A stretch of 64,000 nucleotides of DNA from an uncultured Acidobacteriia bacterium (GTDB taxonomy: Bacteria; Acidobacteriota; Terriglobia; Bryobacterales; Bryobacteraceae), in assembly GCA_903923395.1 (NCBI GenBank), contig CAIXXM010000130.1, positions 1 to 64,000 on the forward strand, given 5' to 3'. The notes under the pieces were generated by a model that was given only the letters and a program-made list of their open reading frames with translations, made no database searches and was not told the origin of the DNA. Positions 8,852-16,853 of the stretch are shown piece after piece. A program made the position numbers and the translations under genes. The number at the start of each line of letters is the position of its first letter. Within the stretch, counting starts at the first letter, position 1.

Positions 8852-9820
8852 ATGAATGTACTTGTTACCGGCGGTGCAGGTTATATCGGCAGCCACACTG
8901 CGAAGGCATTAGCAGCTTCGGGACATCTCCCGGTGGTCTACGACAACCTCAGCAGAGGCCACGAAGACGCAGTCAAGTGGGGTCCGCTGGTCAAAGCTGA
9001 TCTCTCCGACCCGGCGCAACTGGTGGCTGCTCTGCGCGAACACCGCATTGACGCAATCATGCATTTTGCGGCGTACGCCTATGTAGGCGAATCGATGCGC
9101 GAGCCGCATCTATATTTCGAAAATAATACAGTCAACACTCTGCGGTTGCTCGAAGCAGCACGCTCGGCAGGTGTCAGCAAGCTTGTATTCTCATCCACCT
9201 GTGCCACCTATGGTGATCCCGTAAGGCTTCCTATAGATGAAACCCATCCGCAGCGGCCGGTCAATCCTTACGGCGAATCCAAACTGTTCGTCGAGAAAAT
9301 GCTTCGCTGGTACGGTGAGATCAACGGTCTCAACTGGGTTGCACTGCGCTACTTCAACGCGGCTGGTTGTGATCCTGATGGCGAAATCGGCGAGCGCCAT
9401 GCCCCCGAGACCCATCTGATCCCGCTCGTGTTGCAGGCCGCCCTGCAACCAGACAAGCCAATATCCATTTTTGGCACCGACTACGAAACAGCTGACGGAA
9501 CAGCCGTCCGTGACTACATTCACGTCGCGGATCTCGCCAGCGCACACTTGCGTGCTCTCGACTACCTGAGTGCCGGTGGTACAAGCCGGGCCTTCAACCT
9601 CGGCACCGGGCAGGGCCACAGCGTGCAGGAAGTCGTGGATTGTGTTCACCGCGTAACCGGCATGGCTCCGGCAGTCCGCCGCGAAGGGCGCAGGGCAGGG
9701 GACCCAGCTGTTCTGGTTGCAGATGCATCGCAGGCACGCGACATTCTGGGGTGGACTCCCGTGCATTCCAGTCTGCCTTCACTCATCGAGACTGCTTACC
9801 GGTTTATGCGCACCCTATGA
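8852..9820 (+). CDS. galE: UDP-glucose 4-epimerase
   Basis: Interconverts UDP-Glc and UDP-Gal (and possibly the GlcNAc forms). The 322-residue protein starts [15 protein letters not shown] and has SSTCATYG (114-121), catalytic Tyr140/Lys144 (NPYGESK), RYFNAAG and RDYIHVADL, all standard GalE motifs. An in-frame opening to 8684 adds 56 residues not found in the family, so the ATG at 8852 is used. The stop codon overlaps the ATG of the next glycosyltransferase (ATGA at 9817-9820), showing translational coupling. Confidence 0.93.
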   Translation: MNVLVTGGAGYIGSHTAKALAASGHLPVVYDNLSRGHEDAVKWGPLVKADLSDPAQLVAALREHRIDAIMHFAAYAYVGESMREPHLYFENNTVNTLRLLEAARSAGVSKLVFSSTCATYGDPVRLPIDETHPQRPVNPYGESKLFVEKMLRWYGEINGLNWVALRYFNAAGCDPDGEIGERHAPETHLIPLVLQAALQPDKPISIFGTDYETADGTAVRDYIHVADLASAHLRALDYLSAGGTSRAFNLGTGQGHSVQEVVDCVHRVTGMAPAVRREGRRAGDPAVLVADASQARDILGWTPVHSSLPSLIETAYRFMRTL

Positions 9821-11040
9821 AAATTCTGTTCCTGGCTTCGATGTTTCCACCCTTTCTGAAGGGCGGCGCTGAGATCTGCGCACATCAAGCTGCATTGTGG
9901 CTTTCTAAAAATGGCCATGAGGTTGGCGTGCTCACCATCTCCAAAGACAGAGAGGATGAACTCAACGGCAGCCTGGTGGAAGGTCTTCGTATCTGGCGCC
10001 TACCCTGGCCCCGGGCTTACACTCCACATAACAGCAACGAGCAGGGTGGCCTGAAAAAGATCCTTTGGCATATACAGGACCACCTTGACCCCCGGAACGA
10101 AACAATTGTGGAGCGTGTCGTCCGTGAATTCCAGCCGGACGTGGTTTACATCCACCTGTTTGTTGGCATCGGAAGCAACGCACTCTCTGTCTTTAAGAAG
10201 CTCCGTATCCCGGTCTGTTATCACCTGCATGATCTCGCTTTAGCGTGTCTGCGCTGCTCCATGTTCAAGAATGGAGACAGCTGCACGGAGCAATGCCGCG
10301 AGTGTAAGCTCTCTTCCGCTGTCCGCACCGGGCAATTCAAGTCACTGCCTGCACCGGTCCAATTCACTTCTCCTTCGGTCAATACCTGGAACACGCTGCG
10401 GTCAACTGTAGATTTGGCGGGTTATGAAGCAGTTATTCTTCCCGACATCGATCTCGATATACCTGTTCCAAGAGTGCCGCGGGCTTCCCGGAAAGATCCC
10501 GTCCGCATCCTTTACGTCGGAAGAGTGCATGAGACCAAAGGCGTCACCTTTCTTCTCGAAGTACTGGCCGGTATCGCAGCATCTGGACGGCAGTTTCAGT
10601 TCCTGATTGTTGGCTCTGGTCCCGATCTGAGTCTGCTGCGGGAACGGTATAGCGGGCAATCCTGGGTTACCTTTACCGGGCAGGTGCCTCCTGCCGAGGT
10701 CCCTGGTTACATGAGCAACTCCGATGTTCTCTGCACGCCTTCTCTGTGGCGGGAGAATCACCCTGGAGTGGTACGCAAAGCGATTCGGGCCGGCATTCCT
10801 GCATTAGTCTCCGAGGTTGGTGGAATACCGGAAATGGTGGAGGACCGTTCTTCCGGAATGGTTCTGCCCCCGGGAGATAAGACGGCTTGGACGAGAGCAA
10901 TCGAGGATATTCTCGATAACGAAGATTTCCTCGATCAGTTGCAGCAGGGAGCAGCGGATCAAGGGGCCAGGTATTCCGCAGACCTGCTGGGCGAGCGTCT
11001 GGTGAAGACACTGCAAGCGGCCATTACAGCGGCAGGCTGA
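9817..11040 (+). CDS. Glycosyltransferase family 4
   Basis: A 407-residue GT-B fold transferase. The N-terminal domain starts [12 protein letters not shown] with a glycine-rich loop (KGGAE), and the C-terminal domain has ILYVGRVHETKG, a nucleotide-sugar binding region PSLWRENHPGVV where many GT4 enzymes have EGFG-type residues, and a GIPALVSEVGGIPE loop. Residues ~145-165 have a Cys cluster (CLRCSMF, CTEQCRECK), which resembles a small metal-binding knuckle and is seen in a subset of GT4 proteins. It is coupled to galE, suggesting but not proving a galactosyltransferase. Donor and acceptor are unknown. Confidence 0.87.
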   Translation: MKILFLASMFPPFLKGGAEICAHQAALWLSKNGHEVGVLTISKDREDELNGSLVEGLRIWRLPWPRAYTPHNSNEQGGLKKILWHIQDHLDPRNETIVERVVREFQPDVVYIHLFVGIGSNALSVFKKLRIPVCYHLHDLALACLRCSMFKNGDSCTEQCRECKLSSAVRTGQFKSLPAPVQFTSPSVNTWNTLRSTVDLAGYEAVILPDIDLDIPVPRVPRASRKDPVRILYVGRVHETKGVTFLLEVLAGIAASGRQFQFLIVGSGPDLSLLRERYSGQSWVTFTGQVPPAEVPGYMSNSDVLCTPSLWRENHPGVVRKAIRAGIPALVSEVGGIPEMVEDRSSGMVLPPGDKTAWTRAIEDILDNEDFLDQLQQGAADQGARYSADLLGERLVKTLQAAITAAG

Positions 11041-11054
11041 ACTGCCTGCAGATA

Positions 11055-12452
11055 TCAGATGCTGTTCACAGGAGCAGGCGCTGCTGTTGACTCTTGTACG
11101 CTCTCAAACAACTGCCAGGCCGGTTCCCGCCTGACCACCTTTCTTGCAGGCAAGGGCGCGACACAAAGCGCCACCATTGCACCAAAAGCAAAGACCGGCA
11201 GAATCGACTCAATCACGCAGGTGAGCGTCCCCAGGCCCAACACCGCAGTCACAGTTGCAAGGTAAAACACAGGGGGCATTCCCTGCGACGTCTTGGGGAA
11301 TCTATCCATCGCCCTTTTATGTCCAAGCAGCAGCGCGGCATAAAACAGCGATGAAAACATGCCAAAGGTGATGTAGAGAAATACGTGCATGTTGTCACCG
11401 CTGTTGATGATATCCATTTCGGTGAACTTCTGCCCTACACCAATACCACTCAAGCCACGCCCCAGCACATGCGCTACCGGACCATCCACATCCAGTAGTC
11501 TGAACGCATTGGGCCACATATTTTCTACCCGGTCCGCGAATGACTCCATCCGCAAAAACGGGAAGATGTCATCGTAAGGAAGATGTATCCGGCCGCCGCC
11601 TTTGTTGATTTCGCCCATCAATGGCAGGCCAATCATAATGGCAAGAATCACCGCCACCACTCCGTAAGAATATACGCGCGCCCACTTCCCGGTTCTCGAC
11701 AGAAGTGTGTATCCAAGCAACAGAGGCGGGGCAGCTGCAATCACAATCAAGGGAGTCTTGGAAGTGGTCAGCAGAATTGCGTAGCCGGCGGCTCCCCAGA
11801 GAACTGCCTTCCAAAATACAGACATGCGCGTGCACAACAGCCACAAAGCGAAAACAGTCAGGTGGTTTGCAGCGGTATAGCTCGCACGGGAAAACCCGGG
11901 CAGCCGGGAAACACCAAAAGCATCCCAGTTGCGGGTGATTTCCACTTCCACACCACCGATCGAGTAACCCTCACCGCCCATCCACGGCACCGTTGTCAAA
12001 GCGGTCACAAATACACCCGCCAGCGCCAATACCGTCAGCAATGGCACATGTTTCATGATCCTGGGAAAGAGATCGAACCTGACAGCCATCATCCCCAAAA
12101 AGAAAGGTCCCCACGTATAGAGCGCGAAGAATACACCTTCCGGTGCCCGGCCCATGAATAAGCCAATCACCGCAAAGGAGAAGATAAACAAAATGACCAT
12201 CGTGATCCTGGCGTCATAAACGGTGCGGAAACCGCTGTAAGCCAGGTAGAGTATCGTGACAGCCGACACTGTGATCATTGGAATGTAGGTCAGGAATTCG
12301 ACGCCAATCGAGTGCCAAACATAGCGTATGACCCCGCTGAATACATCTGAGTAGAACAACATGATAGCGGCAATCAGAATCACTTGCCGAAGACCGACGA
12401 ATGCGAAGCGTGACTCCGTACCTTTATTTTTCCAGCTCACAGGAAACCCCAC
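11055..12452 (-). CDS. O-antigen polymerase-like membrane protein
   Basis: A 465-residue protein with about 11-12 hydrophobic segments and a long periplasmic loop around residues 290-345 (containing SFADRVENMW and LGRGLSGIG). The topology and the G-x-GLSGIG loop followed by an HVF segment resemble Wzy polymerases that join repeat units at the periplasmic face. Sequence conservation in this family is low, so the call rests mainly on topology and context. It is followed by the hexapeptide acyltransferase upstream on the same strand (8-base gap at 12453-12460), so the two are likely co-transcribed. Confidence 0.7.
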   Translation of the reverse strand: MGFPVSWKNKGTESRFAFVGLRQVILIAAIMLFYSDVFSGVIRYVWHSIGVEFLTYIPMITVSAVTILYLAYSGFRTVYDARITMVILFIFSFAVIGLFMGRAPEGVFFALYTWGPFFLGMMAVRFDLFPRIMKHVPLLTVLALAGVFVTALTTVPWMGGEGYSIGGVEVEITRNWDAFGVSRLPGFSRASYTAANHLTVFALWLLCTRMSVFWKAVLWGAAGYAILLTTSKTPLIVIAAAPPLLLGYTLLSRTGKWARVYSYGVVAVILAIMIGLPLMGEINKGGGRIHLPYDDIFPFLRMESFADRVENMWPNAFRLLDVDGPVAHVLGRGLSGIGVGQKFTEMDIINSGDNMHVFLYITFGMFSSLFYAALLLGHKRAMDRFPKTSQGMPPVFYLATVTAVLGLGTLTCVIESILPVFAFGAMVALCVAPLPARKVVRREPAWQLFESVQESTAAPAPVNSI

Positions 12453-12460
12453 ACTCCAGC

Positions 12461-13030
12461 TTACAGCGGTTTGTCTGACTTTCTGGAACGCGGCTCAATC
12501 ATACGTGCAGGCACCCCCACGGCCACGAAACCCGGAGGAACATCTTGCAGCACTACAGCATTGGCCCCGACAACAGCGCCAGATCCAATAGAAACATTCC
12601 CGATCACTTTTGCACCCGCGGTTAAAACAGCACCATCCCCCACCGTGGAACGGGTAACAGGTTCTTCATGACCCCGGCCCAGCGTTACCCCCTGCAGGAT
12701 CGATACATTAGCACCAATATCCCATTCGCCGCCAATGACGATCCCCGTAGGATGGGGGAAATGGATACCGGGGCCAATCGTGGCATGAGGATCAATATCG
12801 CACCCAAACCACATCGTCGTGAAATACCAGGCGACGCGTCTCAAGAAAAACCCGGCCTTGGGGACCCGCCCAACCGCCTCCTGAAAACGGAGACAAAGGG
12901 CAAGTTGAAAGCCCGGGCAAAGAAAGATCAGACGGGTGTAGGCACCAAGCCCTGAAGTTCTTTCCCAGTGAGAAAACTGACGCTTTGCATCGGCGCGGAT
13001 TGCAGAAACAAGATCATTCCTTATTGGCAT
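12461..13030 (-). CDS. Serine acetyltransferase-like hexapeptide acyltransferase
   Basis: A 189-residue left-handed beta-helix protein. Residues ~75-165 show hexapeptide repeats (IGPGIHFPHPTGIVIGG, IGANVSILQGVTLG, VIGNVSIGSGAVVGANAVV) and HPTGIVIGG, as in CysE-like proteins; it lacks the long N-terminal helical domain of true CysE. In polysaccharide loci such proteins usually O-acetylate sugars using acetyl-CoA in the cytoplasm. It lies 8 bases upstream of the Wzy-like gene on the same strand and is divergent from the GT4 gene at 13078. Confidence 0.82.
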   Translation of the reverse strand: MPIRNDLVSAIRADAKRQFSHWERTSGLGAYTRLIFLCPGFQLALCLRFQEAVGRVPKAGFFLRRVAWYFTTMWFGCDIDPHATIGPGIHFPHPTGIVIGGEWDIGANVSILQGVTLGRGHEEPVTRSTVGDGAVLTAGAKVIGNVSIGSGAVVGANAVVLQDVPPGFVAVGVPARMIEPRSRKSDKPL

Positions 13031-13077
13031 TTACCACCGGATTGTAGCAATAACATGCTGCGTTACCATAAAGATAC

Positions 13078-14136
13078 ATGTCCCAGGCCACCAATCATGT
13101 TCCAGATCAGTACAACTTGCAGAAGTACGGGAATCTGAAGGTCCTGGCGGATTACAGGTGGTGCGGCATGCATGGGATCGGCCGCTTCGCCATAGAGGTA
13201 TTGAAAAGGATTCCCAATGTCACTCCATTGCAGACCAACACGCCGATACTCCATCCGCTGGACCCGGTCATCCTCTCCTCTCAACTGCGAAAAGTTCCCC
13301 AGCAGGTCTATTTCTCCCCCGGTTTCAACCCTCCTCTAAGAAGCTCGATTCCGTTCTCGTTCGTCCTGCATGACTTGGTGCACCTGAACTTCCCGCAGTA
13401 CAGAACGTGGAAAACCTCGCTCTTCTACAACGTCTTCGTACGCTCCACGCTGAAACATGCCGGAGCAGTCATGACAGTCTCTCAGTTTTCCAAGATGCAA
13501 CTGCTCGAATGGGGAAAACTACGAGACGAACAGGTTGTAGTGGTTGGAAACGGAGTTAGTCCAGACTTCCAACCCAATGGTTCGACCTATCAACCCGGTT
13601 ACCCGTATTTTCTCTACGTGGGCAATCACAAACCACACAAGAATGTACCTGGCATGCTGACAGGGTATGCGCGTTCAGGGGTTGCCGATCAGGTCAGGTT
13701 GATCATGACAGGAAGCCCATCGGCCAACCTGCTGGAACTATTGAAAACACTGGGAATCCAAGACAAAGTTCATTTTCTGGAAGCCATCCCTGACGCAGAA
13801 CTTCCCGGCGTCTATCGTGGGGCTACAGCCTTGATCTATCCAGCCTATTATGAGGGCTTTGGACTTCCTGCGGCAGAAGCCATGGCCTCTGGACTTCCGG
13901 TCCTGACCTCTAGCAACACGGCCGTGGAAGAAGTCACCGCAGGCAGCGCTGTCCTGGTGGACCCGCACCAGCCGGATTCTATCGCCGAGGGGATCAAGCG
14001 CATTCTTTTCGATACTGATTTGCGTGCCTCGATGCGCGTCCAAGGGTTGATTGCGTCCAAGCGCTACCAATGGGATCAAGTTGCTGCAGACGTATTGGAA
14101 ACGTTGAAAGGAGTTGTTGAGCGCCGGTATAGCTGA
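13078..14136 (+). CDS. Glycosyltransferase family 4
   Basis: A 352-residue GT4 enzyme resembling mannosyl/rhamnosyl transferases of O-antigen loci. It has the FVLHDLVHLNFP segment near 100, YFLYVGNHKPHKN near 180, and the donor-binding PAYYEGFGLPAAEAMASG near 260 with the conserved E-x7-E spacing, plus TSSNTAVEEV. Transfer of a sugar from an activated donor to the lipid-linked oligosaccharide at the cytoplasmic face is expected; donor unknown. It is followed after 48 bases by a strong hairpin and converges on a PEP-CTERM gene. Confidence 0.9.
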   Translation: MSQATNHVPDQYNLQKYGNLKVLADYRWCGMHGIGRFAIEVLKRIPNVTPLQTNTPILHPLDPVILSSQLRKVPQQVYFSPGFNPPLRSSIPFSFVLHDLVHLNFPQYRTWKTSLFYNVFVRSTLKHAGAVMTVSQFSKMQLLEWGKLRDEQVVVVGNGVSPDFQPNGSTYQPGYPYFLYVGNHKPHKNVPGMLTGYARSGVADQVRLIMTGSPSANLLELLKTLGIQDKVHFLEAIPDAELPGVYRGATALIYPAYYEGFGLPAAEAMASGLPVLTSSNTAVEEVTAGSAVLVDPHQPDSIAEGIKRILFDTDLRASMRVQGLIASKRYQWDQVAADVLETLKGVVERRYS

Positions 14137-14184
14137 GGGTTCAGGATAGGTAGGAGACTTGGAGCAGAAGGCGGGGCATGTAAA

Positions 14185-14218
14185 AAAATGGCCCCTGTCT
14201 TTCGACAGAGGCCATTTT
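14185..14218 (-). terminator. Intrinsic terminator, 15-bp stem
   Basis: Arms 14185-14199 and 14204-14218 pair over 15 positions with one mismatch and a 4-base loop (TTTC). On the minus strand the stem is followed by a run of seven T, so it is a good Rho-independent terminator for the PEP-CTERM gene; on the plus strand the stem ends in four T within the arm, so it may also act on the GT4 transcript. It is the only clear terminator I see in the window. Confidence 0.75.
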
Positions 14219-14246
14219 CGGAGGCGAACAAAACTGACGTTGCAGG

Positions 14247-14978
14247 TTACCGGCGTGCTTTGCTGCGGCGAATTCCAGCGATGCAGAAGCCACTACCGAT
14301 GAGAAAAAGGCTCCAAGAAGCGGGTTCAGGAGTCGCAACAGAGGCCGTCGTCACAGTGCCGTCGAAAGCCGTGTAAGCGTTGTAGTCGTAGTAAGCGGGG
14401 GAGCCGCCGCCCGGCGCGGGTACAATCGGAAGACCGAGAACAAAGTCAATCGTCTGTCCAGCCGTTACGTTCGTGGTGAAGGAATAGGGAGTCGAACTCG
14501 TTGTTCCCGGCACCAGATTGGCAGAATAAACCTGAGTATCTCCAATGTAGACAGTCGGGGCAACCGTGGGGATGTAAGAACCCGTAGTGCCTTCTACCTT
14601 GTAATAGAAACCAGAAATCGTTACGGAACCCGTGTAGCCAGAATCGGTCCAGCGTGCGACCGGAATGGTGACCGTCGTTGCATCCGCTGTCGGGCTGTCA
14701 CCAGCCTGAGGCGCGAAGTACGTCGTGGAGCCATCGTTGAAAATTTGGAAGTTGGTCTCACCGGCAGTCAAGATGTAGTGCCAGGTGGAGGTGATGTTGC
14801 TTGTGCTGAAGGTGCTGGGGGTGAAAGGGGTGGTGTACACGCCGTAGGTCCAACCGGCGGTGCCCTGCGTTAACGAAAAGTCCGTATCCAGATCCGCGAG
14901 AGTAACGGGACCAGCGAGAGTAGTAGCTGCCGAGGCAATCAAGATTGCCATCGTGTAGAGTATTGACCTGTTTACCAT
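14247..14978 (-). CDS. PEP-CTERM sorted exported protein
   Basis: A 243-residue secreted protein. Residues 1-23 are a signal peptide (MVNRSILYTMAILIASAATTLA), the middle is Thr/Ser/Gly-rich beta structure, and the last ~28 residues are the exosortase signal: PEPASW, a hydrophobic helix and a basic end (RRSKARR). Exosortase family proteins cut at PEP and move such proteins to the surface, usually together with exopolysaccharide. The ATG at 14978 is chosen because GGAGGAG lies 12 bases upstream; the frame opens 16 codons earlier. No exosortase gene is in the window. The substrate or structural role is unknown. Confidence 0.88.
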   Translation of the reverse strand: MVNRSILYTMAILIASAATTLAGPVTLADLDTDFSLTQGTAGWTYGVYTTPFTPSTFSTSNITSTWHYILTAGETNFQIFNDGSTTYFAPQAGDSPTADATTVTIPVARWTDSGYTGSVTISGFYYKVEGTTGSYIPTVAPTVYIGDTQVYSANLVPGTTSSTPYSFTTNVTAGQTIDFVLGLPIVPAPGGGSPAYYDYNAYTAFDGTVTTASVATPEPASWSLFLIGSGFCIAGIRRSKARR

Positions 14979-15006
14979 GTTTTTTTGTTTCTCCTCCGAG
15001 GTACAG

Positions 15007-15032
15007 AGCTGACCTATTAATATCAATCAGCT
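15007..15032. promoter_or_regulatory. Inverted repeat in the leader of the PEP-CTERM gene
   Basis: AGCTGA at 15007-15012 and TCAGCT at 15027-15032 form a 6-bp inverted repeat around an AT-rich 14-base centre, 28-54 bases upstream of the start codon. TAGTAT/TATTAT-like -10 elements lie just beyond it (around 15036-15046), so it would sit near the transcript start and could be an operator. Weak evidence. Confidence 0.25.
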
Positions 15033-15115
15033 AGGATAATACTACACCGTCCAGAGCAGCAAAGTAAACAAGTTTTTGCAAAAAGTGGCAACTCCAGTGC
15101 TGCTCAATAGTGGAT

Positions 15116-16723
15116 TCACCGTACTGGTACGCGTTCTGTTGGGAAGCGCGACGCTTGCCCCTCTATCCATGCAGCTATGGCTTTTGGATCAGACAGCGTT
15201 CTGTTGGCGATTGTATTGACAAGATCGTGCAGCAACAGGGCGCTGAACGGGGTCGTATTGAGGGTGCCCGCCATTTGCCCTGGCAGCTTCAGCAGGCAAA
15301 CGGTGCGGGCATCCTCCTTGCCGCGGGTCGCGTCGATGACCCGGCGCGTCATCTGGTCTGACCATAAATCGAGGCGGAGATGATGGTCTCCTGTGACCAG
15401 CAAGGCCGTTTCCGACCACGCATGGTCCGATTCGAGAATGCTTCGCACCTGGCCAAGGAGCCCATCGGCCAGTTCCAGATTGTCGTAGTAGTCTCCTCCC
15501 GGCGCTCCATTCTTGAGAGCAACTCCGGGGGGGTGCGGAACAGAAAAATGGATCAGAGTGAAATCATACTTGCCTTGTAGACAGGTCTTGGTCTGGAGCC
15601 ACAGCAGTTCATAGAGCGCACGTTCCCGAAAACGGTCCTGGGAACCCGCGGGCAGGTGCCGGCGGAGGGCACGGGCCAGCGGGACGTTTCGCAAGACTTC
15701 CTTGAAATTCCATTGCAGCCTCACAGGCCAGGGCGGGACCGGAATTTGCAGATATGGCTCGATCGTCAAGGATTCACCAACCGCCGTAAGGCAGTTGTCC
15801 ACCGAAGAGCCAAGAACAAAACAGTAGGGATGGTGCCAACCCAACACCGCGGTTGTCAGGCCCTTCTCATGAAATTCCGAAAATAGATTGGGCACACCGC
15901 CCCATGTGCGGCCCGCTTCCGTAGCCGCGGCTATGGAGAGCGGGTGTCCCGTCAGCATGGAAGGAACAGCGGCCAGTGTGCGGTAGTGGCTGGGCACCAT
16001 TGCCGACATCTGCATACTTTCGGCAGCCAGGCGCTGAAAGTTCGGGAGGGCTGGCCTGAACCGGTCCCGGGCGGCCTCCACGGAAGGAAACGTCCGGTTT
16101 TGGTCCAACTCGTCAAAGATGATCCACACAATCCGCACCCTTCCGCCCGAAGCACCTTCTCTGGAAGTTCGGGGTTTGCGGGAGGGCGGGGAGTTGCTGG
16201 AGTGTTGCAGGTAAAGGCCATGGCTCTGCTCAACACCGTAGACCGGTAATTTCCAACTCGCCTGCCAGACACGGCAAGCAGCAGCCACGCAGAGCAGCGC
16301 GAGGATGATCGTCGTATTTTCGACCATCTGACGCAGCAGGGTCCACCGGAACCATATTGCCGCGGCTGCTGCGCAGACCAGTACAACAGCAACCATGAAA
16401 CTCCCGTCGCCACGGTTCATGGTCACCGGGGACACGGCAGAAGCAACACTCCACAGAGCGACCGAAACACAGAAAAGGGCAACCGAGTCACGAACATACC
16501 CGCGCGTGAGCCCGCACAGAAGATACAGGAGCGCACTGCCCAGAGCCAGAGCTGCGAAGTTGTCAGCCAAGTGCACCCGGAGGGCGCGGCCATCCGGAAA
16601 GAAGTACGTGTGTACCGGTCCTGTGAGTATTAACCAAACAGGAAGGTAGAGGCAGTTGCAGAGACCCAGCGGGAGAAGCAAACCCTTCCACCCGGTGGCG
16701 TCGAAACGCCTGAAGCCGTTCAA
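15116..16723 (-). CDS. Membrane-anchored sulfatase/alkaline phosphatase-fold protein
   Basis: A 535-residue protein with about five N-terminal membrane segments (residues ~10-150) and a large soluble domain likely outside the membrane. The soluble domain has IIFDELDQN (~200), MVPSHYRTLAAVPSMLTG (~240), and TGDHHLRLD (~455), which match the metal-binding and nucleophile regions of the alkaline phosphatase/sulfatase superfamily. No sulfatase Cys-x-Pro-x-Arg motif is present, so if active it may be a phosphotransferase or use Thr/Ser. It could remove or transfer an anionic group on the polysaccharide. Convergent with nothing close; it is divergent from the 907-residue secreted protein. Confidence 0.7.
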   Translation of the reverse strand: MNGFRRFDATGWKGLLLPLGLCNCLYLPVWLILTGPVHTYFFPDGRALRVHLADNFAALALGSALLYLLCGLTRGYVRDSVALFCVSVALWSVASAVSPVTMNRGDGSFMVAVVLVCAAAAAIWFRWTLLRQMVENTTIILALLCVAAACRVWQASWKLPVYGVEQSHGLYLQHSSNSPPSRKPRTSREGASGGRVRIVWIIFDELDQNRTFPSVEAARDRFRPALPNFQRLAAESMQMSAMVPSHYRTLAAVPSMLTGHPLSIAAATEAGRTWGGVPNLFSEFHEKGLTTAVLGWHHPYCFVLGSSVDNCLTAVGESLTIEPYLQIPVPPWPVRLQWNFKEVLRNVPLARALRRHLPAGSQDRFRERALYELLWLQTKTCLQGKYDFTLIHFSVPHPPGVALKNGAPGGDYYDNLELADGLLGQVRSILESDHAWSETALLVTGDHHLRLDLWSDQMTRRVIDATRGKEDARTVCLLKLPGQMAGTLNTTPFSALLLHDLVNTIANRTLSDPKAIAAWIEGQASRFPTERVPVR

Positions 16724-16853
16724 GCCTCAATTATGCCACGCATACCGGCCACACACTGGAAGACCGCCCCGGAGCCGGAAACTAAAGTTCCATCAGTACC
16801 GTGCCGATAGATAACTGCACGCAATACATAACTACTCCGCAAGAGATCAGGCA

